From positions 1-28,739 of the IMG/VR virus record IMGVR_UViG_3300008267_000544: a DNA stretch of 28,739 nt; one strand, given 5' to 3'. Under the pieces are notes generated by a model. The model worked only from the letters and a program-made list of their open reading frames with translations, made no database searches and had not been told where the DNA came from. The stretch is from a virus. A program made the translations under genes and the position numbers. Position 1 is the stretch's first letter. Each line of letters begins with the position of its first letter. Of the stretch, positions 6,044-12,189 are shown piece by piece.

Positions 6044-6205
6044 ATGCACCACAGATCCAACCCACGGCTCACCGTGGTTCTGCCGACTGTTGTATTTGAG
6101 CGCATCGCCCACTTATCTACTCAACAGGGGCGAAGCATGTCTAACCTAGTGGCACACCTACTTGAGAACGCGTTACAGCGTCACCGATCAGAACCTGAAT
6201 TATGA
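6044..6205 (+). CDS. ribbon-helix-helix (CopG/Arc-like) DNA-binding protein, 53 aa
   Basis: The ATG at 6044 lies nine nucleotides after the ACCTTGCAA leader and opens 53 codons. Residues 8-20 (PRLTVVLPTVVFE) form the N-terminal strand and first turn; a helix, a GRSMSNLV turn and a second helix (AHLLENALQRH) follow. This is the classic ribbon-helix-helix layout of RLTVxLP, a helix, G-S-S-L, and a C-terminal helix. Such proteins dimerise and bind DNA through the paired strands, usually as repressors of their own operons. Its stop overlaps the next start (ATGA). It is a candidate regulator of early genes or of the lysis-lysogeny choice. Confidence 0.75.
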   Translation: MHHRSNPRLTVVLPTVVFERIAHLSTQQGRSMSNLVAHLLENALQRHRSEPEL

Positions 6206-6447
6206 AGCACTTTTGCATCACGGCGGCCGCTCTGGCCGCCTTTCTTCCGGCTCCTGCCGGGGCCTATCCGGCACCTAGCACCTATGGCCAGCCGAGCACT
6301 CAGTACGGCCAGCCGTGGGGGCAGTCACAACAGCAGCAGGAGATCCGCAATCTGCAGCAGGAGATCTACAACCTGAAGGATCAGCGGATGAAGAACTGCG
6401 TGAACAGCGGCTCTACCTACTGTGGCTGGGATAAAGGAGGCTGGTGA
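6202..6447 (+). CDS. small secreted protein with signal peptide, 81 aa
   Basis: The ATG at 6202 overlaps the RHH gene stop. The N-terminus MKHFCITAAALAAFLPAPAGA is a textbook Sec signal peptide: positive start, Ala/Leu core and a likely cleavage after AGA near residue 21. The mature part has Tyr/Gln/Pro-rich repeats (YGQPSTQYGQPWGQ), a short coiled-coil-like segment (QEIRNLQQEIYNLKDQRMKN) and two Cys that could form a disulfide. An early phage protein exported to the periplasm suggests superinfection exclusion or envelope modification, but this is inferred. Confidence 0.65.
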   Translation: MKHFCITAAALAAFLPAPAGAYPAPSTYGQPSTQYGQPWGQSQQQQEIRNLQQEIYNLKDQRMKNCVNSGSTYCGWDKGGW

Positions 6448-6614
6448 TGGATCTGGAAGCCCTCATTGCACACCATGTTGAGGCCTTGATTGGCCTCGGT
6501 TGGAGGTGGGAAGGCCGCGGCCTTGTGCCCACTTTGCGTGGCAAAAACATGCCTGCATTCAACAGTCAAAAGCTGTCACACGAGTCAATTAACCACCCTT
6601 CAGAGAAAAGTTAA
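6447..6614 (+). CDS. small hypothetical protein, 55 aa
   Basis: The ATG at 6447 overlaps the previous stop (TGATG), and its own TAA overlaps the next ATG (TAATG), so it is tightly coupled on both sides. A strong AAAGGAGG site about ten nucleotides upstream (6432-6439) supports the start. The N-terminal half (MDLEALIAHHVEALIGLGWRWEGRG) may form an amphipathic helix. The C-terminal half is polar. Function unknown. Confidence 0.55.
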   Translation: MDLEALIAHHVEALIGLGWRWEGRGLVPTLRGKNMPAFNSQKLSHESINHPSEKS

Positions 6615-6823
6615 TGAATCGCTGGAACATGTTGGGTATTGCGATAGGGTTAACTGCAGGCTGCTTCGCAATACAGCTAGGTGATCCCCAATTCTTTACA
6701 TCGGAACACGCTGAGATCTGGCATGAACATTTGGCTCCCGGTCGATTTCTACCTGAGCCTGTCCAGGAGCCGTACCAGGTTGCTGGAGGTGCCGACCGTG
6801 GTGTTCCACAGTGGGGTTACTAA
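6614..6823 (+). CDS. small putative lipoprotein or membrane-anchored protein, 69 aa
   Basis: The ATG at 6614 overlaps the preceding stop. The N-terminus MNRWNMLGIAIGLTAGCFA is a short hydrophobic segment ending in LTAGC, which resembles a lipobox with Cys at residue 17, although Thr at -3 is not ideal. The rest is acidic and Pro-rich (HEHLAPGRFLPEPVQEPY). It would face the periplasm or the inner-membrane surface. Together with the upstream secreted 81-aa protein it makes an early envelope-directed pair. Confidence 0.5.
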   Translation: MNRWNMLGIAIGLTAGCFAIQLGDPQFFTSEHAEIWHEHLAPGRFLPEPVQEPYQVAGGADRGVPQWGY

Positions 6824-6869
6824 GGCCGTGCGGATTGAGTGCTGCTTTGTGCTGCACTTGTGCCTGATT

Positions 6870-6899
6870 GTTGATTTTTCACTGATCAACCTTTATAAA
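6870..6899 (+). promoter_or_regulatory. sigma70-type promoter with overlapping dyad, upstream of MarR-like gene and integrase
   Basis: TTGATT (6871-6876) and TATAAA (6894-6899) are separated by exactly 17 bp. GTTGAT (6870-6875) and ATCAAC (6885-6890) form an inverted repeat covering the -35 box and spacer, a natural place for a repressor. It is the best sigma70 match before the regulator-integrase pair. Confidence 0.6.
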
Positions 6900-6990
6900 G
6901 TCTTCCGCCGATGAGCTGCTTGAACACAGTCAAGTGATGCACCGCATAGGCAACGTTTGACTTACGTTGACATTGTGAGAGCACCTTGCA

Positions 6991-7341
6991 ATGTCAAATC
7001 TGTCCAAACTCCACGCGGCAATGCGGTTTTGCCGGCGTGAGCACGCCCAGCTACGCGCAAGCCAGCTGGAGCTGTTGCTAGCCATCCAACTCAAACCAGG
7101 CCAAACCCAGTCAGAGCTTGCTACTGACTGCAGCTTGACCCTTTCGGCTGTCTCTAGGGCGGTCGATGTTATGGGCTCGAAAGGGCGCAGCGACAACAAG
7201 GGTCAAGTGGCCATGCAGTGGGTGGAAACACGCGACAACCCGCATGACGAGCGGATCAAGCAGGTCTATTTGACACAAAAGGGCTCCGAATTCCTTCACC
7301 TATTGGAGATGATCACTTATGGCAGTACGGTTCCGGAGTGA
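6991..7341 (+). CDS. MarR-like winged-helix transcriptional regulator, 116 aa
   Basis: The frame has MarR features: a helical N-terminus, a helix-turn-helix at about residues 45-65 (TQSELATDCSLTLSAVSRAVDVM) and a wing with charged turn (DNPHDERIKQVYLTQKG) ending in GSEFL. MarR-type proteins bind DNA as dimers and usually repress nearby operons. The gene overlaps the integrase start by 23 nt, so the two are co-translated. The ATG at 6991 shares its A with an ACCTTGCAA motif; an alternative ATG at 7021 would shorten the protein by ten residues. A MarR-like gene next to integrase suggests control of integration. Confidence 0.7.
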   Translation: MSNLSKLHAAMRFCRREHAQLRASQLELLLAIQLKPGQTQSELATDCSLTLSAVSRAVDVMGSKGRSDNKGQVAMQWVETRDNPHDERIKQVYLTQKGSEFLHLLEMITYGSTVPE

Positions 7342-8347
7342 CCGAAACAAGTGGTATGCCCAGGTCACCACTGATCACGGTCGATTCTCCAAGTCTTTCG
7401 ATACTGAAAGGGAGGCAACTGAATGGGAGGCCGAGGCCCTTGCTGCCACGGCACCCAAGGTCAAGGCCCACGAGCGGCCCTTCCCACCTACCAGCGAGGG
7501 CTCCCTGGGCCAGCTGGTTCGGGTCTGTGAGCAGATCGACTGGGCCGGGAAGGATGACTCTCAGATGAAGAACGCCCACCGCCTCGTGCGGATGCTTGGC
7601 CCTGACACCCACATCAGGGAGCTGACCATGCGCCGCCTTGACGATCTGGTGGCTGACCTGCGGGTTGCTGGCCCCAAGGGCGAGCCCCTCAGCAACACCA
7701 CGATCCTCAAGTACATCAGCGCCGCCTCGATCATGCTCAAGCGGGCCACCCGGCTTGGCTACATCGATCAGCCACCGCTGCTGCCCGAGAAGCGCACCCT
7801 GCGCACGCCTGAGCCGCGTGATCTGGTCATCTCAGACGAGTGGTTCGCAGCCCTGTTGGACGGCATGGAGAAGCGCGAGCAGCGCCTGTCCATCGCCATC
7901 ACCCTGTTCCTCCGTCAAATGGGCTGCCGTGTCGGCGAGGCCCTCAACCTGACCTGGGATCGGGTTGATCTGAACAGGGCCTGGGTTCAGTTCGTGAAGA
8001 CCAAGGGCTCGATGCCTCGCCGCCTGCCTGCTTCTGAGGAGGTGCTCTCAATCCTCAAGGCGATGAAGGCCCGGAAGACCCAACGCGTCTTCCCGATCCG
8101 CTACTGGACATACCTCACCCACTACTCAGATGCGAAGCACGACGCGTGCGACGCCCTGGGCCTAGGTGACACGGTGCGGAAGGAATGGGTGATCCACACG
8201 CTTCGGCATACCCGGATCACCGAGCTGGCCAGCCAGGGCCACCAGGCACCGGCCATCCAGCAGTGGGCGGGGCACAAGTGCCTTGCAGTAACCCAGCGTT
8301 ACATCCACGGCGCAGGTATCAATCTGCAACCAATGGTCAACTGTTGA
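7319..8347 (+). CDS. int: tyrosine recombinase integrase, 342 aa
   Basis: It catalyses site-specific recombination between phage and host att sites. The C-terminal catalytic domain contains the expected residues: Arg204 in MGCRVGEAL, Lys229 in the beta-hairpin KTKGS, His293-x-x-Arg296 in HTLRH, His319 in WAGHK and nucleophile Tyr328 in TQRYIH. An N-terminal SAM-like core-binding domain spans about residues 60-150. The start lies inside the MarR-like gene. Immediately downstream are GCAACCA repeats and a tRNA-Leu-like core, as expected for an attP beside its integrase. The frame is intact, so the enzyme could be active. Confidence 0.95.
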   Translation: MAVRFRSDRNKWYAQVTTDHGRFSKSFDTEREATEWEAEALAATAPKVKAHERPFPPTSEGSLGQLVRVCEQIDWAGKDDSQMKNAHRLVRMLGPDTHIRELTMRRLDDLVADLRVAGPKGEPLSNTTILKYISAASIMLKRATRLGYIDQPPLLPEKRTLRTPEPRDLVISDEWFAALLDGMEKREQRLSIAITLFLRQMGCRVGEALNLTWDRVDLNRAWVQFVKTKGSMPRRLPASEEVLSILKAMKARKTQRVFPIRYWTYLTHYSDAKHDACDALGLGDTVRKEWVIHTLRHTRITELASQGHQAPAIQQWAGHKCLAVTQRYIHGAGINLQPMVNC

Positions 8348-8410
8348 ACGGTGTCTAATGCGTGAGAATTGGTTGCAACCAGAGCAACCAGAAATGCAAC
8401 CAAGCAACCA
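8326..8410 (+). repeat. GCAACCA repeats, candidate integrase arm-binding sites
   Basis: Five exact GCAACCA copies lie at 8326, 8375, 8384, 8396 and 8404, the first inside the integrase 3' end. The second is part of the perfect palindrome GGTTGCAACC (8371-8380). Two more copies lie on the other side of the att-like core at 8592 and 8601. Clustering of one heptamer on both sides of the core is typical of arm-type sites. Confidence 0.6.
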
Positions 8411-8426
8411 AGCTTGATTTGAAAAA

Positions 8427-8540
8427 CCCTGTCCTGGCCTAGGATCTGACCCCGCGGGAGCATGGCGGAATTGGTAGACGCAGCGGACTTAAAATCCGGG
8501 CAAAGATTGCCACCGCGCAAGAACCCAGGCCAGAACAGGG
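8427..8540. repeat. long inverted repeat enclosing the tRNA-like core
   Basis: CCCTGTCCTGGCC (8427-8439) pairs with GGCCAGAACAGGG (8528-8540) with one mismatch, and one further base pair extends it inward. The arms enclose about 88 nt holding the tRNA-Leu-like segment. A transcript would fold the tRNA-like part on top of a 13-14-bp stem. Confidence 0.65.
8456..8498 (+). other. attP: attP-like core: 5' half of a tRNA-Leu(UAA)
   Basis: From GGGAGCA through the D-arm (TGGCGGAATTGGTAGACGCA) to the anticodon stem-loop (CGGACTTAAAATCCG, anticodon TAA), this matches the consensus 5' half of a bacterial tRNA-Leu(UAA). A variable-arm-like hairpin, GGCAA-AGA-TTGCC, follows at 8498-8510, but no TPsiC arm or matching 3' acceptor strand is present, so it is not a whole tRNA. 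Marine cyanopodoviruses carry a comparable tRNA-Leu segment next to integrase. The core runs uninterrupted through the anticodon. Confidence 0.75.
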
Positions 8541-8562
8541 ATTCCCACTGAGATCCCTGAGA

Positions 8563-10947
8563 ATGTCCGAACAACAGTCAAACGCTGTCAAGCAACCACT
8601 GCAACCACAGCTTGAGCTGGAGGAGTGGTGCAGATCTACGAGCACAAGCCGTTTCCTGAGAGATGGATGGCAGAAGGGAGCGAGTGGAACAATCGTTCAA
8701 CGGTTGGCATCTCTTTATCTCGAAAAAGTTCTGGAGATCTATGAGAAATCGAAGCTCTCTCCTGGCCGCCAACATCACATTTGGGCATTGATGCACAGCC
8801 GTGAGGCTGTCCGGCATGTTGCACTTGAAAGCCTTGCTTACCTGCTGGGCAACCTCAACGACGAGCGCCCCTACAACCAGATCTGCGGGATTCTCGGGAA
8901 ACGGGCTGAGTACGTCCTCTGGTTGACCCATCCCTCATGGGGGCGTGGCCTGCACCTGCAGGGCCTGCGGCTGGCCAGCAACAACGACCTGTCAATGGGG
9001 CTGATCCGCAAGCGGCTACGGGACAAGGGGTTCCGCAAGGCCGCGGCCTACAGGGAGCTCAAGCATGTGGAGCGGGCTGCCCTGGGTGCCTTCTTCATCG
9101 AGTGCGTGGCCATGAGCACCCAGATGCTGGAGGTGTTCGTGCAGGTGAAGCACCGGCGCAAGACCCGGATGGTCCGCTACACCCCGCTGTACTGGAACTT
9201 CCTCAAGCGCTGGCGGGAGGCGGCCACCCTGTTCCGGCCGCTGTACATGCCGATGGTCCAGCCGCCGCGGCCATGGTCCGGCCATACCGGAGGCGGGTAT
9301 CTGAGCATCGGCTCAACCGTGTCCACCGTTGGGTGGGAGCGCTGGCCTGAAGTCAGCAAGCGGATGCTGCCTTGCGTGCTGGGCAGCATCAACCTGCTGC
9401 AGGCCCAGGCTTACGAGCTGGACCACGCGCAGGTGGCGTTGACTGAAGCGTGCTGGAACCTGGGCCACGAGATGGGCAGCCTGCCCAAGCGTGAGCGGTT
9501 GGCTGAACCCGTCGATGCTGAGTTCAAGGAGCAGGGCCTAGGTCCTTCTGCCTATTGGAAGGCGGTGTGGAAGTGGAAGAGCGATCAACGCAAGGACGGC
9601 CAGCGTTCCCGCTTCATCAATGCACTGATTGCATACCGCCGGCTGGAGGAGGCGCCCTCGATCTGGTTTGTCTGGCACATGGATCACCGGGGCCGCCTGT
9701 ACAGCAGGGGTGCCCAGCTCAACATCCAGGGCCCCGATCACCTGCGCAGCATGACCCGCTTCCACGAGCGCAGCCCGATCAAGGGGCATGAGAAGGCGTT
9801 CGCTTGGAGCCTGGGCGAGGCCCTCGGTACACCGCCCCACCCAGCAGACAGGCTCAGCTACTTGGAACTCATGTCCACCGTGGTGGGCAGGGTGGGTGGT
9901 GACCCGCTCGGCAACATCGGCTATTGGGAGCGGGCCAAAGAACCTTGGCGGTTGATCCAGCTCTGCCGGGACTGGCACCAATACCTGGAGGACCCCGGCT
10001 ACTGCAGCGGCACCATCCACTGGTTGGATCAGACCTGCTCAGGCTGGGGCCACGTGGCCTGCCTGACGGGTGATGGCACGTTGGCTCAGTACACCAACGT
10101 GATTGGCAGCAAGCCAGCTGACCTGTATCTGGGCATCGGAAAGCTGGTCAAGACCAGGATCCGTTGGCAGTGCGAGCAAGAGCACCCCGAGCGGAAGCAA
10201 AAGGCGTTCGAGTGGTGGCGCAACCACGAGATCCCTCGCTCCCTATGGAAGAAGGTGCTGATGCCCGTGATCTATGGGCGCAGCTACCTGAGCCTGGCCG
10301 AGGAGATCAAGCTGTACCTGCGGGATGAGGTGGGTGACTTCCTCACTGATGAAGGTCTGCGGGTGTTGGACCTGGCCTTGACCCTGGCCACCACCGTGAA
10401 CAACGTGGTCAACGAGGCGCTGCCTCATGTGAAAGACCTGAGCCGGTGGCTGGTGACGTTGAGCAACCTGCAGATCGATGCAGGACTGCGGCCCTACTGG
10501 TTCACGCCCAACGGGCTGGCGATTGAGTGCTATCAGTCAGCCACCAAGCGGGACAACATCGAGCTGAACCTGGCCAAGCGGACCATCAGGTTGAGCCTGA
10601 ATGACGCCACTGGTTGCAAGCCAGACAAGCGGAAGACAGCCCGCAAGTTGGTGCCTGACTTCATCCACAGCATGGATGCGGCGTACTTGCAGCGCTTTGT
10701 TGCCCACTGGGGAACGTACAGGCATCCGATTGCAACGATCCATGACTGCTTCGGTACAACGCTGGAGTACGTGGAGACGTTGCAGTCAGAGCTGAATGAT
10801 CAGTGGCACCGCTTCTACTCGGTGGACCACCTGCGTAAACACAAGGAGATGGTTGAGGTTCTGCTTGGGGCTGAAGTCCCTGACCCGCCGATGGTGGGCA
10901 CGCTGGACCGCAGCCGCATCGGCGAGAACCGCTACTTGTTCACTTGA
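8563..10947 (+). CDS. T7-like single-subunit DNA-directed RNA polymerase, 794 aa
   Basis: It transcribes the phage middle and late genes from phage promoters. Catalytic motifs are intact: Asp489 in LDQTCSGWGH (T7 Asp537 region), Lys563 and Tyr571 in WKKVLMPVIYGRSY (T7 Lys631 and Tyr639, same eight-residue spacing), PDFIHSMDAAYL, and Asp728 in IHDCFGT (T7 Asp812). At 794 residues it is shorter than T7 RNAP (883), with reduction mainly in the N-terminal and intermediate regions, as in other cyanopodoviruses. The ATG at 8563 lies 22 nt downstream of the att-associated inverted repeat, so integration would separate this gene from the early operon. Confidence 0.95.
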   Translation: MSEQQSNAVKQPLQPQLELEEWCRSTSTSRFLRDGWQKGASGTIVQRLASLYLEKVLEIYEKSKLSPGRQHHIWALMHSREAVRHVALESLAYLLGNLNDERPYNQICGILGKRAEYVLWLTHPSWGRGLHLQGLRLASNNDLSMGLIRKRLRDKGFRKAAAYRELKHVERAALGAFFIECVAMSTQMLEVFVQVKHRRKTRMVRYTPLYWNFLKRWREAATLFRPLYMPMVQPPRPWSGHTGGGYLSIGSTVSTVGWERWPEVSKRMLPCVLGSINLLQAQAYELDHAQVALTEACWNLGHEMGSLPKRERLAEPVDAEFKEQGLGPSAYWKAVWKWKSDQRKDGQRSRFINALIAYRRLEEAPSIWFVWHMDHRGRLYSRGAQLNIQGPDHLRSMTRFHERSPIKGHEKAFAWSLGEALGTPPHPADRLSYLELMSTVVGRVGGDPLGNIGYWERAKEPWRLIQLCRDWHQYLEDPGYCSGTIHWLDQTCSGWGHVACLTGDGTLAQYTNVIGSKPADLYLGIGKLVKTRIRWQCEQEHPERKQKAFEWWRNHEIPRSLWKKVLMPVIYGRSYLSLAEEIKLYLRDEVGDFLTDEGLRVLDLALTLATTVNNVVNEALPHVKDLSRWLVTLSNLQIDAGLRPYWFTPNGLAIECYQSATKRDNIELNLAKRTIRLSLNDATGCKPDKRKTARKLVPDFIHSMDAAYLQRFVAHWGTYRHPIATIHDCFGTTLEYVETLQSELNDQWHRFYSVDHLRKHKEMVEVLLGAEVPDPPMVGTLDRSRIGENRYLFT

Positions 10948-10954
10948 CGCATTG

Positions 10955-10983
10955 TTGACACCATTCAACATTGCCTCTATCAT
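10955..10983 (+). promoter_or_regulatory. sigma70-type promoter between RNA polymerase and SSB genes
   Basis: A perfect TTGACA (10955-10960) is followed after 17 bp by TATCAT (10978-10983). It sits eight nucleotides after the RNA polymerase stop and about 80 bp before the SSB start. A small TGCCC-AGC-GGGCA hairpin follows at about 10986-10998. It would let host RNA polymerase transcribe the replication genes. Confidence 0.6.
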
Positions 10984-11063
10984 CTTGCCCAGCGGGCATT
11001 GGTGGTGAGCTTCGGTCCACGCCATGTAAGACCCGCCTACCCACGTTTCATCAGGAGTAATTC

Positions 11064-11657
11064 GTGCCCAAGTTTGTGTCTCCCATCGGAGCCATGGTGT
11101 TCGGCAGCATTGTCGAACCACGCGAGAACCCCAACAGCGGCAAGGTCGAGTGGAACCTCGGCTTTGTTCTCAGTTTGGAAGACTCCAACACCATCATGGA
11201 GAACATCGCAACAGCTGTTGCTGCAAAGCGTGCCGCCAACCCCAAGTTCCCTCAGACGGACGACAAGCTGAAGTTCCCCTACCGCCCCTCGCAGCGCCGC
11301 AATGAGGAGGGCGAGAAGGAAATGGACCCCGACAACCTGCTCTGGAACTTCAAGCGCAACGCCACCTACCAGACCAAGACCGGAGAGATCAAGCAGAACA
11401 ATCCCCCTGCTCTGTACGACAGCCTCGGCCGCCTTGTCACCGGCACTATCGACCGCGTGCCCTCAGGCACCACGGGCAAGGTGGTCTACGACATCTACGT
11501 GTACGACATGCCCGGTGCCAAGGGCGTGTCCCTGCAGATCGTTGGCTTCCAGATCGCAGAGATGAAGAAGATCGAGACTGACCTGGCGCCTATCGAAGGT
11601 GGCTGGGTGCCGGACGAGATCGACGACATTGCCGCTGCCCTAGCCGCCGATGCTTGA
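11064..11657 (+). CDS. single-stranded DNA-binding protein (T7 gp2.5-like), 197 aa
   Basis: The GTG start at 11064 has an AGGAG site about eight nucleotides upstream (ATCAGGAGTAATTC). The protein begins with an OB-fold-like region (MPKFVSPIGAMVFGSI) and ends with an acidic tail (DEIDDIAAALAADA), the feature T7 gp2.5 uses to contact DNA polymerase and helicase. It is somewhat shorter than T7 gp2.5 (232 aa). Position after RNA polymerase and before endonuclease I is the T7 order. The acidic tail is retained although its usual partner, DNA polymerase, is not seen in the window. Confidence 0.85.
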   Translation: MPKFVSPIGAMVFGSIVEPRENPNSGKVEWNLGFVLSLEDSNTIMENIATAVAAKRAANPKFPQTDDKLKFPYRPSQRRNEEGEKEMDPDNLLWNFKRNATYQTKTGEIKQNNPPALYDSLGRLVTGTIDRVPSGTTGKVVYDIYVYDMPGAKGVSLQIVGFQIAEMKKIETDLAPIEGGWVPDEIDDIAAALAADA

Positions 11658-12189
11658 CCGGTACAACCGGCGAGTACGCAGCAAGAACGACAAGGAGCGC
11701 CGCTCCAAGCTTGAAGATGAAGTGGAGCAAGCCCTGATTAACCAGGGCTACTCACCTGAGTACGAGAGCGAGCGGTTCTCCTACGTCTTGCATCGGAAGT
11801 ACCGCCCCGACTTCAAGGTGGGCAACGTGTATGTGGAGGTGAAGGGCTGGTGGCCACCGGCGGAACGATCCAAGTTCCTGGCGGTGATCTTGAACAACCC
11901 TGGCCTGCCGATCTTTGTGGCGCTGCAACGTCCCAACTTGACGTTGAACAAGCAAAGCAAAACCACCTACTCAGAGTGGTGCTCTAAACACGGCATCGCC
12001 TGGTGTCCCATCCCCATCCCACCGGAGTTCATGAAGCAATGGCAAGAGGGAGCGCGACCCACATTCCATGTCCCAACGAGGAGTGCGGGAGCTCGGACGC
12101 AGCAACCGAGTACCCAGACGGTTCTATTTACTGCTTCTCATGTCAACAGCGATTCACTTCAGACGGACAACCTTGGAAACAGTCAATGA
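11650..12189 (+). CDS. endonuclease I (T7 gp3-like Holliday-junction resolvase), 179 aa
   Basis: It resolves branched DNA and helps degrade host DNA. The catalytic core is visible as RSKLEDEVEQAL, YRPDFKVGNVYVEVKGWW and the downstream strand PIFVAL. The D-x(n)-E-x-K arrangement fits the PD-(D/E)XK resolvase fold. The start overlaps the SSB stop. T7 gp3 is 149 aa; the extra C-terminal 30-50 residues (after about residue 130) are encoded over the start of the primase gene and are low in recognisable structure, so the tail is probably dispensable. Confidence 0.85.
   Translation: MLDRYNRRVRSKNDKERRSKLEDEVEQALINQGYSPEYESERFSYVLHRKYRPDFKVGNVYVEVKGWWPPAERSKFLAVILNNPGLPIFVALQRPNLTLNKQSKTTYSEWCSKHGIAWCPIPIPPEFMKQWQEGARPTFHVPTRSAGARTQQPSTQTVLFTASHVNSDSLQTDNLGNSQ

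Noticed and set aside
6681-6914. 77-aa plus-strand ORF with a hydrophobic C-terminus
   Set aside because: It overlaps the 69-aa lipobox protein out of frame and runs through the -35/-10 promoter; the coupled 69-aa gene explains the region better.
8456-8545. Complete tRNA-Leu gene
   Set aside because: The D-arm, anticodon arm and a variable-arm-like hairpin are present, but no TPsiC arm and no 3' strand complementary to GGGAGCA follow. It is better explained as an att core.
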